Positions 44,401-58,699 of a DNA stretch of 64,000 nt are shown piece by piece. The translations under genes were made by a program, and so were the position numbers. The notes under the pieces were generated by a model. It saw nothing but the letters and a program-made list of their open reading frames with translations. It had not been told where the DNA came from and ran no database searches. The DNA is from Brevipalpus yothersi (lineage: Eukaryota; Arthropoda; Arachnida; Trombidiformes; Tenuipalpidae), in the NCBI GenBank assembly GCA_003956705.1, contig QZCP01000024.1:85292-149291 (forward strand), in the 5' to 3' direction. The first letter of the stretch is position 1. Each line of letters begins with the position of its first letter.

Positions 44401-47400
44401 TCAACAACTGGGATGGCTATGGTTGAGCTAGATGGTAACGAAATATTTTTATCCACCGTTGAACTCGGTGAATCTTTTTCTCTGGAAACAGTTGTCTCTG
44501 AATCATAAATACTTGTTGAAGATTCAGTTACAATGGAACTGGAAGTAGAGATTGATGGAGAAGAAGTCCTCACATCCACATCTCCGAAAGAAGTGTCTTG
44601 ATACCCTGGGCTCTGTGAAGTTATTCCATCTGCGATGGAAGATGTTTCAGGCACTGATGAAGCTGTGACTGTTTCAGTATCAACATCTTTTCTCGTCACC
44701 GATTCAGAGCTTCCTGGTTGGCTTTCTGTAGACGAGGAGGTTCTTGATGTATCAGCAATACCTTGAGTTGTGGATGTTTTAAAGGTAGTTTCATCAGTGT
44801 CTGATGAAGTACTAGTGCTGATTGATGAGGATGGGGAAGCATCAGAAGAACGAGTTACGATTTCCTCTGGGCGATCGGAAGTAATAGTTGGCAAACTCGT
44901 AGTAATCTCAGCAATTGAGATGCTAACGGATGGTTCTGGCTTACTCGTCGTGCTTTCTTTCGGTGCAGGAGATGATGATTCTATTTCTCCAGGTAGTGAA
45001 GTGGTTATTGATTTATCAGTAACATAGTCTTGTTCTGGTCGCTTCATGGTGCTGGTCTCTACTTCGATAGTGCTTGGCAAAGTACTGGTGCTGAATTCTG
45101 TGGATTTAGAAGAAGAAGGAACACCAGAAGCATCAGGTGTTGAGGTTACAATTTCTTCCGGACGATCGCGAACGGTGGTAGGTAGACTTGTTACTTCATC
45201 TACCGAGATTCTCTCTGTTGAACTAGATGGTTGAGAAACATTCTTGTCCCCACCTTCGAACGACGTTGAAGAATCTTGTTCTCGAGTTATTTGAGAGACA
45301 GTGGTTTCAGGGTGAGATACATCAGTTGAGCTTTCAGTCACAAAGGAACTGACTGTTGAGCTAGATGGAGAAGCTCTCACATCTATACCTTCTGTAGAAG
45401 TTTCTTGACTTTCATCAGTCTGAGAAGGTACCTTAACTGTGACAGAGGAAGTTTCAGAAACTGATGAGGTTGTCATCTTTTCAGTGAAAATATCTTTTCC
45501 ATCTGCTGGGCTAGTGCTTTCTATTGACACAGGAGATGATGCTTCTGTTTCTTTAGGAGGCAAGTAGGTTCCAGATTTATCGGTAATATCTTGAGCTGAT
45601 GGTGCTACAGTAGTGGTCCTGGTCTCAGTGATGTCTGGTAAAGCACTAGTGCTCGAAGATTGTGATGAGGTAGGTGCGCTGGAAACATCAGTAGAGGAAG
45701 TTACGATTTCTTCAGGAAGATCGCGAACAGTGGTAGGCGAACTTGTAACTTCAACGACATGGATTCCTTCGGTTGAGCTAGATGGTGATGATAAATCAAC
45801 ACTTGCGGAAGATGTTGAAGGATCTTGTGCTCTGGTCGTCTGAGCAACAGTGAATTCTGAGTCAGATATTCTCGTTGATGCTCCAGTAATCATAGAACTA
45901 GCTGTAGAGCTCGATGAAGAAGCCCTCACATCAACATCCTCATCTTGAACTCCAGTACTTTGAGAAGTCATCTCGTCTCGAGCGGATGAAGTTTCAGGTG
46001 CTAATGAAGTTGTTATTGTATCGACATCTTGTTTTGTCACTGGTTCCATACTTGCAGGCTGACTTTCAGTTGAGACCGAAGATGTGGGCTCCGTAACTTT
46101 TGTAGGTGATGAGGTCTTCGATTTATCGGTAACTTCTTGTTCTGGTTGTCTCATAGTGCTTGTTTCTGTCTCGATAGTATCTGATCGAGTACTGATGGTG
46201 ACTGCTGGAGTCTGAGAAGAGGTGGGAATGCTAGAAGTATCGGGAGCACGAGTAGAAGTTGTGGTTTCCTCTGGAAGATCACGAACGGTGGTGGGTAGAC
46301 TTGTTACCTCAACAACTGATATTCCTTCGGTGGAGCTAGCTGACGGTGATGATATATCGACCCTTCCAGATGATGCTACGGAATCTGGTTCTGTGGTCAT
46401 TTGAGTGATTGTTATTTCCGAGTCCGGTGTTGCGGTTGAAGATTGAGGTATCAGAGAACTGAAAGTAGTACTCGATGAGGAAGAAGCTCTGACATCTTCA
46501 GAGGATGAATATGGGCGTTCAGTACTTTGCGAAGTTACTCTGTCGATGATGGAAGTTTGTGAGACTGATGGGTCTGTTACTGTGTCCATTTTTGTTGCTT
46601 CAGAAGAGGAAGAGGTTTTCGATGTGTCGAAAACTTCTTCTGGCAATTTCAAAGTGCTACTTTCTGTCTGGACAGTATCGGCTTGGGTACTAGGGCTAGC
46701 CGCTGAGGACTGAGGAGAAGTAACGATATCTTCCCCACGATCAGGAACAATTGTAGGCAAACTTGTAGCCTCATCATCTGGGATAACAGTGGTCGAGCTG
46801 TAAGGATAGAGCGTGCTCGGGAAACTACTGGTGGAAGATGGAGAGGCACTCGATGAATATTCAACCGGTGGAGAGGTGATGTTGGACTTCTCCCCAACAG
46901 GGAATGACGTTGGTGTGATGGAACTATCTGCTTCTTCCGGAAGAGTTTGAGCTGTTGTCGAATCAGAGATAGAAACGTTAGAGACAACTGGTGACCCAGT
47001 CGTGACTTCTGACATGAAATCAGTAACTAGAGAGACTATGGTTGTGAATATACTAGTGGGAGGAGGAGATGTAGGAACGGGTACAGCAGTTGTGCTTTCG
47101 AATCTGGTCTCAGTTTGAGTGCTGGTCTGATCAACTGACGGAGGAGATGAATAAATTGTTGTCGAATCACCATCAGTTGATACCGAAGTTTCGTCTCCTC
47201 GGGAGACTGGGATTGAGCTCGATGTTGACGATGATACTGGAAGTCCAGTTGTGATAATCTCCTCAGTTTTTATTGTTTCTCGAACAGTGGACGGCTCAGT
47301 TGTTACTATTTCAGAGGCGACAGTCGAGTAGGAAGAAGTAGTCGAAATGAATAAACGAGTTGTGGTTTCTGGTTTTGTTTCATTCTTAGTGAAGATCATA

Positions 47401-50400
47401 TCAGTTGAGATAGATGATGGAGAGGATGAAGAAGCTTTCGAAGATATATTATCAATCGATGGAGATATTTCATCATCTAGTACTGTGGTTACTATAACAG
47501 GTGATGGTGATGAAGTTAACGGTGGCACGGATGACATATCTTCTTTTGGAGAGGAAGTTGTTGTCTCAGCATCCTTCATCTCCCTTTCTGTTTGAGTTTC
47601 GACTGTGGTGGGTGTCGATGTCTTCGTGACTAGAGAACTAACAGTAGAACTTGAAGGAGGTGAAGTATCTGCTTTTTTGTAAGAAGTGGTATCATTCTGA
47701 GCCTCAGTGCTCTCAGTAATTGCGGTTGTAGGTCTCGATACCGAGTCAGGTGGAACAGTTTCTTTTCTCTCTGGTATCGGAGATGATGATTCCACTTCTC
47801 TTGGAGTTGAGAATGTTGTTGATTTTTCAGTAACATAATCTTGTTCAGGCGGAGTCATAGTGCTAATGTCTACTTCGACTGTTTCTGAAGTAAAACTAGT
47901 GCTAATACCTGGAGAGGGAGAGGAAGGAAAATGACTAGAAGCATCAGGAGAAGTTACGATATCTCTAGGATAATCGGAAACAGTCGTGGAAGCAGTTGTG
48001 ACCTCAGGCAAGGATGAGACTGTGATTGTTACAGTATCTACATCTTCTCCCCTGGTTGGCTCAGTACTTGGATGCTCGCTCTCTGTTCTTTCAGGAGCAG
48101 GGGTTTTCGATGCACCAGCAATATCCTCTACTGAAGGTGTTATAGTGCTAGTTGAAGTCTCACCAGCGTCAGGTAGAGCACTAGTGCTAATTCTCGATGG
48201 TTGAGAAGAAGTAGGAACGCTAGAAATATCAGGACCAGGTGACGATGTCATGATATCTTCTGGAAGATCGCCAACAGTGGTGGGTAAACTTGTAACCTCA
48301 GCCACTGAGATTCCTTCGGTTGAGCTAGATGGTGATGATAAATCAACACTTGCTGATGTTGAAGGATCTTGTGCTCTGGTCGTCTGAGCAACAGTGAATT
48401 CTGAGTCAGATATTCTCGTTGATGCTTCAGTAATCATAGAACTAGCTGTAGAGCTCGATGAAGAAGCCCTCACATCAACATCCTCATCTTGATCTCCAGT
48501 ACTTTGAGAAGTTATCTCGTCTAGAGCGGATGAAGTTTCAGGTGCTAATGAAGTTGTTATCGTAACATCTTGTTTTGTCCCCGATTCAGTGCTGCTCGCC
48601 TCACTTTCGATTGATCCAGGAGATGATGATCGGGCAACTGCGGGAGGTGATGAGGATTCTGATGTATGTGCATCATCCTGTTCCGATGGTACTCTAGTAG
48701 TGATCTCGACCTCAACAGTGTCTGGTGGAACAATTGTGCTAGTTCCTCGAGACGAAGTATCAGGAGTTATGGAAGATGTAACAATCTCTACTGGACGATC
48801 GGAAGTAGAAGTTGGAACACTCGTAGTAATCTCAGCAATTGAGACGCTAACGGATGATTCTGGCTTACTTGTCGTGCTTTCCTTCGGTACAGGCGATGAT
48901 GATGATTCTATTTCTCCAGGTAGTGAGGTGGCTGTCGATTTATCAGTAACATAATCTTGTTCTGGTTGCTTCACAGTGCTGGTATCAACTTCGATAGTGC
49001 CTGGCAAAGTACTCGTGCTGAATTCTGTGGATTTAGAAGAAGAAGGAACACCAGAAGCATCAGGTGTTGAGGTTACAATTTCTTCCGGGCGATCGCGAAC
49101 GGTGGTAGGTAGACTTGCTTCCTCATCTTTAGAGATTCCTTCGGTTGAGCTGGATGGCAGTGAAACATTCCTGTCCATACCTTCGAACGACGTTGAGGAA
49201 TCTTGTTCTCGAGTTATTTGAGAGACAGTAGTTTCAGGGTGAGATGTCGTCGTTGGAACTTTGGTGGTTGTCGAACTGGCTATAGAGCTCGATGGGGTAG
49301 AAGACTTTGCAACTTCGTCTCTGGATGAAGTATCTTGTGGGATTGTAATCTTATCGATTCCGCTTTTCGTCACTGATTCAGTGCTGCTGGTTTCGCTTTC
49401 TGTTGGCACGGGGGAAGATGTAACTGTTACTTGCTTAGGGGAGGAAGTTTCCGATGTATTGGAAACTTCTTGGCCTGGCACTTTCAAAGTGCTGGTTTTT
49501 ACCTCGACATTTTCAGACAAACTACTGGTACTGATTTCCGAAGACTCTGAGGAAGTGGTAACATCAGGAGCAGGAGAAGAGGTTACGATTCCTTCTGGGA
49601 TATCGTCAGAGCCCGTTGAAACACTTGTTGTAACTTCAGCATCAAAGTTCCCAGCCGTTGACCTGGATGGTTGAAGAGTGTCGGAGGAACTGGTTACAGA
49701 TGGAAGAGTCGATGAGTGTTCGACTGAGTGAGGAATGGTTATCGGGGTAGTAGGCTCTGCTGTTGATGAAGATGGAGAGGTTGTCGAATCAGAGATAGAA
49801 ACGTTAGAGGCAACTGGTGACCCAGTCGTGACTTCTGACATGAAATCAGTAACTAAAGAGACTATGGTTGTGAATATACTAGTGGGAGGAGGAGATGTAG
49901 GAACGGGTACAGCAGTTGTGCTTTCGAATCTGGTCTCATTTTGAGTGCTGGTCCGATCAACTGACGGAGGAGATGAATAAATTGTCGAATCACCATCAGT
50001 TGATACCGAAGTTTCGTCTCGGGAGACTGGGATTGAGCTCGATGACGATGTTGACGATGATACTGGAAGTCCGGTTGTGATATAATCTTTTGGTGTAGTG
50101 ATAATCTCCTCAGTTTTCATTGTTTCTCGAGCAGTGGACGACTCAGTTGTTACTATATCAGAGACGACAGTCGAGTAGGGAGAAGTGGTCGGAATAAATA
50201 CACGAGTTGTGGTCTCTGTTTTTGTTTCATTTCTAGAGAAGATCATATCAGTTGAGATAGATGATGGAGAGGATGAAGAAGCTTCCGAAGATATATTATC
50301 AACCGATGGGGATATTCCATCATCTAGTACTGTGGTTACCGTTACAGGTGATGGCGATGAAGATATCGGCGACATGGATGACACGTCCTCTTTTGAGGTT

Positions 50401-53400
50401 GTAGTCTCTAGATCTTTCGCCATATCTTTTTCTGTTTGAGTCTCGACTGTTGTCGGTATCGATTCTCTCGTGACTAGAGGACTAACGGTAGAACTTGAAG
50501 GAGATGAAGTATCCCTATCTGTTTCTTCTGGAGTAGTTGTTAACATCGGTCCTACAGTACTCTGAGAAACAGTGGCAATCGGTTCAGTTACTGATCCTGG
50601 TTTTCCTGTTTTGCTTTCCATTGATACAGGAGATGATGTTTCTATTCCTCGAGGAGGTGAGAAGGTTGTTGATGTATCACCATCATCTTGTTCTGGTAAT
50701 TTCACAGAGCTAGTTCCTGTTTCACTCGTTCCTGGTAGAATACTAGTGCGAATTTCTGGAGATTGAGAAGAAACCTTCGAAGCATCAGGTGTCGAAGATT
50801 GTGATGAGGTAGGTGTGCTAGAAACATCAGGAGAGGAAGTTACGATTTCTTCAGGAAGATCGCGAACAGTGGTGGGTAAACTTGTAACCTCAGCCACTGA
50901 GATTCCTTCTGTTGAGCTGGATGGTGATGGTGATGATATATCAACACTCGCGGAATCTTGTGCTCTGGTCGTCTGAGCAACAGTAAATTCTGAGTCAGAT
51001 ATTTTTGTTGAGGCTTCAGTCACGATGGAACTAGTTGTATTGCTCGGTGGAGAAGAGGCTCTCACACCTACACCTTCAGTGGATGTGTCTTCATCTTTTC
51101 GAGAAGTTACCTCGATTAGGACAGTAGAAGTTTCCGGTGCCGTTGAGGTTGTTACTGTTACGGTATCAATGTCTTGTTTCTCCGTCGATTTAGTGGTTCC
51201 AATTTCACTCTTCGTTGACACAGTGGACGATGATCCTATTTCTTGAGGAGGTGAGACAGTTTTTGGAGTATCCGATATATCTTGTTCTGGTTGTGCTACT
51301 GTGCTAGTTTCGAACTCTACAGTGTCGGATATACTGCTGGTCCTAATCTCTGGCTGTTCAGAAGAAGTTGGGACCTTAAAAGAACTAGAACTTGGAGAAA
51401 GAGTACTGAACTCTTCTGGACGATCGCGAACAGTGGTAGGCAAGCTTGTAACTTCAGCCACTGAGATTCCTTCGGTTGAGCTAGATGGTGATGATAAATC
51501 AACACTTGCTGATGTTGAAGAATGTCCCACTCTGGTCGTCTGAGAAACGGTGGATTCTGAGTCAGATATTCTCGTTGATGCTTCAGTAATCATAGAACTA
51601 GCTGTAGAGCTCGATGGTGAAGCGCGCACATCAACATTCTCAGCTTGATCTCCAGTACTTTGAGAAGTTATCTCGTCTCGAGCGGATGAAGTTTCAGGTG
51701 CTAATGAAGTTGTTATTGTATCGACATCTTGTTTGGTCACTGGTTCCATACTTGCAGGCTGACTTTCAGTTGAGACTGAAGATGTGGGCTCTGTAACTTT
51801 TGTAGGTGTTGAGGTCTTTGATGTATCGGTAAATTCTTGTTCTGGTTGTCTCATAGTGCTTGTTTCTGCCTCGATAGTATCTGATTGAGTACCGATGGTG
51901 ACTGCTGGAGTCTGAGAAGAGGTAGGAATGCTAGAAGTATCAGGAGCACGAGTAGAAGTTGTGGTTTCCTCTGGAAGATCACGAACAGTGGTGGGTAGAC
52001 TCGTTACCTCAACAACTGATACTCCTTCGGTGGAGCTTGACGGTAGAGAAATATTCCTGCTCACATCTGGGGTAAATGTTGAAGAAGTCTGTTCTCTAGT
52101 CATTTGAGAGATAGTTGTTCCTGAGTCCGGTGTATCTGTTGTGGGGCTAGTTACCGTAGAGCTGGATGGATAAGAAACTTTCACACCTTCATCTCTCTGA
52201 GAAGTTACCTCGACTAAGATTGAGGAAGTTTCTGGCACTGATGAAGTTGTGACTATATCTATTCCCTGTGCCTTTACAGGCTCAGTGCTGCTGGTCTGAG
52301 TGGTGCTTTCAGAAGATCTTCGAGTTGTTGATTCAACCATATCAGTAGATGTAGGAGCTCGGGATGCTTCTGGAACAATGGTGCCCATAGTGGTAGTGGA
52401 AATGATTGCTTTCTCCGTCGTGAAAGCAGTGAAAGTTGTTGTTGTCGTAATATTTTGTGTTGATGGAATTATGATTGGAGTTGATTTTTGGGAATCTCCT
52501 GAAGATATCTTATGACAGATATATTCTTCACAACATTTATCAGGCTGCTTCTTTGGCACACACTCGAGACTTGGATCAGATCGAGGTGGCTCACAGACTA
52601 TTTCATCACAGTATATCACACTGTTGATGCAAATACAGTACTCAACACACGGATCGCTGCTAGGAATCTCATCACCATTTTGATATATTTTTCCCATGCT
52701 ACGACAAACACCTGAAAGAATTAAAAAATTATGAGTAAAATCAGCATGTTGTCTATCTAACTCAGGATCTGACTTGGAATACACAAGATCCTTTAGCTTT
52801 GGATTTGCTTTGGATGAATCTTATCCTATAAGAGAATTCTAAAACGATAAGTTCGATGACAGAGAATTCAATCGGCTCAACCCAAAATTGCTCAAAAATA
52901 ATAGGAAAAATAATTTCCGATACTCGGATATAAATCTACATTATCTGTTGACTGAAATTAAAACTCTCCTCGAGGGTAAAGTTTTGAAAGACGCGCGTTC
53001 GTTTTCTAGCCGTTCATGGAAGATTAACTGAATAGGCGCCAAAAAAAGTTTCCCATCATAAGGCTTTCTATCGTAACGTAAGTGTGCCGTTTCTAAAATT
53101 AAGCGCATTCAATGAACTATCTAAGTCAAGCTAAGTTGATATGATAAAAAAGAGCAGCAGTTGTCCGAAGCAAACATACCTTCTCCAGGAATCATTCCTG
53201 GCGTTGGAACTGGTCTTCTGGAGTCTTTACGAGTATCTTTTCGGTCCAATGATGGAACTATGGATGAGGGCATATCATTCTCTTTGCGAGGTTGTGAAGG
53301 TTGCTCGTCAGGTCGACGTGAATAGATAGGTGATGATGAAGGAGGTGGAGAAACCGTAGAGCTTGCCACTGTTTCCTCTTTAACTTCCACAGCAATCCAA

Positions 53401-56400
53401 GTTTCGTTCTTCGGAATTCGAGTACTTGGAGGAGTTTTGGTTGATTTTCCATCGATGACTCCCGAAATATTAGTTGGCATCTCTGTTGACTTTTCGACCG
53501 ATTTTGGATCAGCGGTGATCAAATTTATTGGTGGTACTAGTTCTGTTCCAGCAACTGAGAATGAGGAAAAAAGAGTTCAAGTAATGATGAATGAAACTAC
53601 AATGACTTGCTCATCATTTTTCTTTGAGATTAAAGATAAGCCATCATATTGCAACTGAAATAGCTGTCGATTCTCTGGAATTAGAAACAATGATTGGGTA
53701 TTCTCAGAAGATCATCCAGAAAACCATAAATATAATGAATTCATGATATATGGACATTCAACTATGGTGTGGCAGAGAGAAGGCTTTCAACGAGATCTCA
53801 AAATTAAAAATGCTGAACAATTCATTTGAATGATAAGAACTCATAATTACAGCATTCATATCTTTCTGGGCAACACTTGTCTTTATCACTTTTGATTGGA
53901 ATACAACCAGAGCACGGAGCTTTACACCTCTGAACGGCACAGACAATTTCATTCCGCATACAGTAACAATGTTCACATGGGTTCGATGATGCCAAGGCTT
54001 CTCCATCTTTGTAATGCTTGCCATTCAGGGTGCATCCATGAGGCTCATCTAATGGATGCCTTGTCTCTGGTGGAACAGTTGTAGCCGCCTCTTCAGCTGT
54101 AATGAGGAAAAATTTTGATTAACTCATTTTCGGTCATTGTACATGCAAGATGATACAGTATCAGCATCATCATTAGGATGACCCGAAGGTTCGTAAAGCA
54201 AAAGTAAAATACCAGGAAGTCTTCGGAAGCTCATTCAAAGTCTCATCTCTCGAATGCTAGAGTCTCAGTGAGGATTCCCCATCTCTATCAATGAGATTTA
54301 ATGCCCTTTTTTCACTCTAATACCAAGGGAACATTTAACTAGACTGAAAAGAAAACCTGCCATCATGTGTCTTCCGAGTCAATTTATATTCATCAAATCA
54401 GAGACCAAGTAGGAAATATGCATAAACATACGCTTATTATCGCCCTCAAAGAGGATGATTGAGTGGAAAAGTGAGTGAAGTTATGGATGAGAGAGCGGGA
54501 AAAATTTGAATATGATGAGCTAGTTCGGCAAGATTTTGGAAGAATTAATTATATCATACATTGAGATCAAGAGTGATCTTATTCTCATCATGCTCATGTA
54601 TTGATGAATGGATAGATGCTGAAATTACTTGGTGTACGAATATCGTAAGGAAGGGCGATAACCTTGACTTCCGTTTTATTCACGTTTTTTAAGTGACGCA
54701 AGCTTTGTGGGGCGTGATCGGAAGGATGAAGGAATAGTGAGAAAATGTAGATAAATTATGAGAGAGTTGAGAAAGTATCAACAACAAATTGATGATTATT
54801 TACGGTAATTTTTTGCCTCATCTGGTGAGAAGGTAGCAGAAAGGGTAAACTAGATAACAGTATTTTGCCACAAGAAAATCAATATATAGCAGACTTCCTG
54901 GAACTCATAATATTGGCAATAACTCATGGACATAATGAGAAGTTTGACATTTAATGAATGAATCCGAATTTCGGGGTTGAATTCTATACATCTGATATTG
55001 ATGAACAATAAAGAGACAAAAAATAACCAAAAACAATACTTACAGCAATTGTATCGAGATGGACAGCAGTCTTGCTTGTTGTAGACCGGTAAACAGCCCG
55101 GAACAGAGAGCGCACATTCTTGCATTACACAAGCAGATGCATTTCGGATACAGTAGCAAACTTCACACTTTTTCTTGTATTCAGAAGGAATCTGAGCCCC
55201 CTCAGGGTAGTATTTATTGTTAATGTAGCAACCTAGAGAGAGAGAGAGAAAAGGGAGAATTTTCAGATTAGGAATAGTATTTGACCCACCGAAAGAGAGA
55301 TGAGAGATGAGAGATCATAGAGAGAAATAAAACAACAAGAAAAGTCGATGAATCAGAAGATAAGCAAGAGAACCTTAAAAAGGACATGGGAAATCACGAT
55401 TCTTCAGTCAGAGTTAGTCTGTGTTAATTATCAGTAAAGATTAGTGAGAAAATCTAACGAAAAAAGAAATCATATTCCATGGGCAAGACTCACGATCTAG
55501 GTACTTCCGTCGCCCAAGGGAGAATACATCGAGAAGCATTAAATTGGTTGAAAGAAAGAAACAAAGGGAGAGAGATTCGGACCCGAGATTGGTATGAAAA
55601 TTTGTGGTTCTGGTTTTTGATGAGGGGTCGCTTGAAGCTATAATTAATCATCAGATATACTCATAGAAAATGAATTTTTTTCGTTCGCTTGGCTTCGGAA
55701 TGGCGAAGATTATTGGATTTCAAAATCAAATAAAGATCAAGGGGGCTTCGGCACTCGCTCTCATCATAACAAATTTTGGGAAAATGATATATAAACTCAG
55801 GCACAATTTTCCAGTTTCATCATCACGATGATGGGAAGTGAGATTGACAGTTTCTCAAGCAGTAGTGAAATTTTTCCTCTTCTCACTTTGTCATGAATCT
55901 TACTCTTCTTCCGATATCATGTGATTACATGCATGCTTTGATGATCTAAAGCGATCAAATTCAATTCATGTCTGAACAGAACAGGGTCCAGAATCGAAAC
56001 AAAAATCGATCGATAAAATGATGAGAGAGAGAGAGAGAGAGGGAAATCAGCAAGCGAGGGGCTAAATTTTCACTTTTTCTCGCCTAAGTTCATGCATTCT
56101 ACATTCTGTATTCTCCGAAATGATGCTCGAGTAAATTATAAGCGCCAAGGCGAAATGATCATCATGAGAGAGGAGCTCTCGTCTTTAGGCAGTTCCGGAA
56201 TGAGAGATGAAAGAGAGTAGAAATGTGAGAGACATGGAGATCGAGGAAACTTCAGAATGCTAAATTTTCAATTGGCATTTCAGCCATCTCAGGCTTGAGA
56301 AAGAGAGAAAGAGAGAGAGGGGCGCAAGTAGAATGAATAAAACCAGCAATTGCCGTGAAAAACTAGATTCCGGCCTACAAATGAGGCACGAAGAGAGCAA

Positions 56401-58699
56401 AACTGGTTGCTTTGATGGAAAGTTCAATTGAGTTTCACTGAATTATTATATGGATTGATACAAGAGCCATGACCATTGGTGTGAGTAAATCCCACTGTCT
56501 GAATTGTGCTATTTATCTACTTGAAGGTAGGTAAAGAAAGAGAGAGAGGGAGAGATAAGCCAGAATGCTGATGTATCTCTCGTGTACAAATGCCTCAGAA
56601 CAAGTTAGTATCAAGGACAATACAGATAGTTCATAATAATGGAAGTAAATTCATTGGATAAGAGAGGAATAAAGAATGAATTAGAAAAACCGACGAATGA
56701 TAGGGGATCGTGATGATTTGAAGAAGAGTACATCGTTAGTCATCAATTTTCTCATATTATATTCAATCTTTATCCACACAAGCTTACCTGGTCCTTCGAA
56801 GTTCGCTAACGTCGTTGGCTGTGGTGTAGTTGTTGTGGTTGTTGAAGTTGTTGTACTAGGCTCTGGATCAGGATCTTCACCAATCATCGCTGGCTCGGGA
56901 TCAGCGCCTTATGAATAGAAGAAGAAAATAAAAAGGGAAAGAAAAAGAATATTATCAAAACATGACGAAATCAGCGAAACTATGTATGAGCAATTGTTTA
57001 CACACGAATGTTCCTGTGTGTGGTTAAAAGTTTTATGCTGTCAGAGAAACATTTTTTCAAGGGGTTTGAAAAGAAAAGAAAAAGAAAAATTCCAGTGACT
57101 AACCATCAGGACATATTATCTCGGGACAACATTCTCCATCAACTTTTCGTACTGTACAACCAGCACCAACAGGCTTGACGAATGGACATACTCGAAGGTA
57201 ACACATTAGAACACTGTTCACACAAGTACAATTCAAACACGGCTCATTTGTTTCGATTTGTTGGCCATTTCGATAGTGTTTTAATAGATAGTAGCAGCCT
57301 GTGAATGGAAAATCAGAAAAAGAAAATTGATTGAAAAATTTTCAACAAAATTAGGGTTCATAAAATCATTGGGGAGGGCTAAATTACAAACTAGGCAGGT
57401 AACATTGATAAAGATAGCAACAAAAAAAGATGAGCACATTAAGTGCCTTCCTGTTGACCCTGAATTTGTAGTCAAAGGATAATGGTGATAGTTAAATAGC
57501 GGTAATCAAAATAATTATGGCAATGAAGTAATATTCATCAAGTATTGCCCTACTGTTTGGTTATACCGGTTCATCATAATCATGAGAAACCTCCAACAGT
57601 TCACTCACGGATGCTAATAATGCAAGATGTAAGACAAGATGAATATCTCGATATATTATTGACCGAAACACATGGATGCAACGTTTCGGCACTTAATCAA
57701 ATTAAACAAGGTGAACATTGCTTCAATAAAGCCAAAATATTACAGCGATCATCTTTACACATCATTTATCTTATTTAGCGGTACTAAAAAGTACTCAAAG
57801 GCTAGATTATCATTGTTTATATGACTTCGAGAAAGTGAAACGAATCAGCGATGTGATCATATACCAGCTTTACAGCGTTTCGGCATTTTCAAAAACGATC
57901 GACGATTGACTATCGTTTATGCTGGATAATTTACTCATCCAAGATCAGATGAGCGTACAAGGCTTACTTTTGATAAGATCAAAAGACAATATGGTCTCGA
58001 TGACGTGATGATCGTCGTCCTATTGAATTTTTTTTCCTTTTTTTTGAATGAAAACCGAAACGATGTAAAGTTATTTTTCATTTCTTTCGTCATCCAAATT
58101 CTGAGAATCGATTAGTCATTCGCTATAAAAGTACCTCTTCCTCTCTTTCCATCTTTCTCTGTGTAATTTTCTCTATCTATACTGATGCAGAGTGTTTCCA
58201 TTCATGAGTACTATGGAAATGCTACAAAAACTCGATCGTGAGTAAAATGCCCCGAATGATGGCATGATCTTATGCTAATTCCAAGTGGCGTTGATTAATG
58301 ATAAGTAACACTCATTATCACCGCTGGACAGCTAATGATGAGTCAAGATATTATAATTTCATGCAAAGCATAGTGAAATCAGCATAAAGTTTGGTACAAA
58401 CCTTTCTCTCTGGGAGTTCGAGCTTTTCCAAGAGGATATGGAGCTGGAAATGGAGAAGTAGATGGATAGAAGATTTAAAACTTTGAAGTTTTTTTAGTCG
58501 TAAGATTATTTGAACATGATGTTCGGGATGATGAACATTGAGAACGAACAAAATTCATGTTGTGCAAAAAGGCGTTTGAGGATCACGCATAATTACCTGC
58601 ATATGTAAGTGATACAAAACACAGAATGACCAGAGATAGAATTAAGGGAAAATTTTTGGCACAAGTAAACTTGGACAGCAGGTAGATGAAACGGTCCAT
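41425..58699 (-). CDS. Giant secreted VWC-domain mucin, tenectin-like (11 exons, 4086 aa)
   Basis: Exons (minus): 58699-58597, 58443-58402, 57298-57104, 56907-56788, 55232-55044, 54096-53851, 53554-53180, 52711-42191, 42051-41872, 41779-41705, 41639-41425. All junctions are GT-AG and phase 1, and the total (12,261 nt) is an exact multiple of three. Exon 1 encodes a signal peptide (LILSLVILCFVSLTYA). Exons 3, 5, 6, the start of 8, 9 and 11 each carry a VWC-type module of about 60 residues with the CxxCxC and CCPxxxC patterns. Exon 8 adds about 3,400 residues of Ser/Thr-rich mucin repeat. One RGD (VSRGDE, about 47195-47210) lies in it. Exon 11 ends with a basic RRKR stretch. Secretion, several VWC modules, a mucin core and an RGD match tenectin, an insect matrix mucin that binds integrin. 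Orthology is inferred from architecture only. Confidence 0.8.
42191..52500 (-). repeat. Mucin repeat array inside the 10.5-kb exon
   Basis: The exon is open throughout and built from irregular long repeats, not a short perfect unit. A typical module contains VTSLPTTVRDxPEE (at least nine close copies and several diverged ones), DVRASxSSSTxSS, TRISDSEFTVAQTTR and xxTSTMRQPEQ. A second module type with PVPTSPPPTSIFTTIVSLV occurs three times, near 42510, 47040 and 49870, with linked TDMIF and DETSVSTDGD blocks. Neighbouring modules are nearly identical in places (for example about 46000-46300 and 51680-52020), which points to recent unequal exchange. Abundant Ser/Thr predicts dense O-glycosylation. 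Confidence 0.85.

Noticed and set aside
42900..52515. Many plus-strand frames within the mucin exon
   Set aside because: They are shadows of a 10.5-kb open exon with strong codon periodicity. Their translations repeat only because the mucin modules do.
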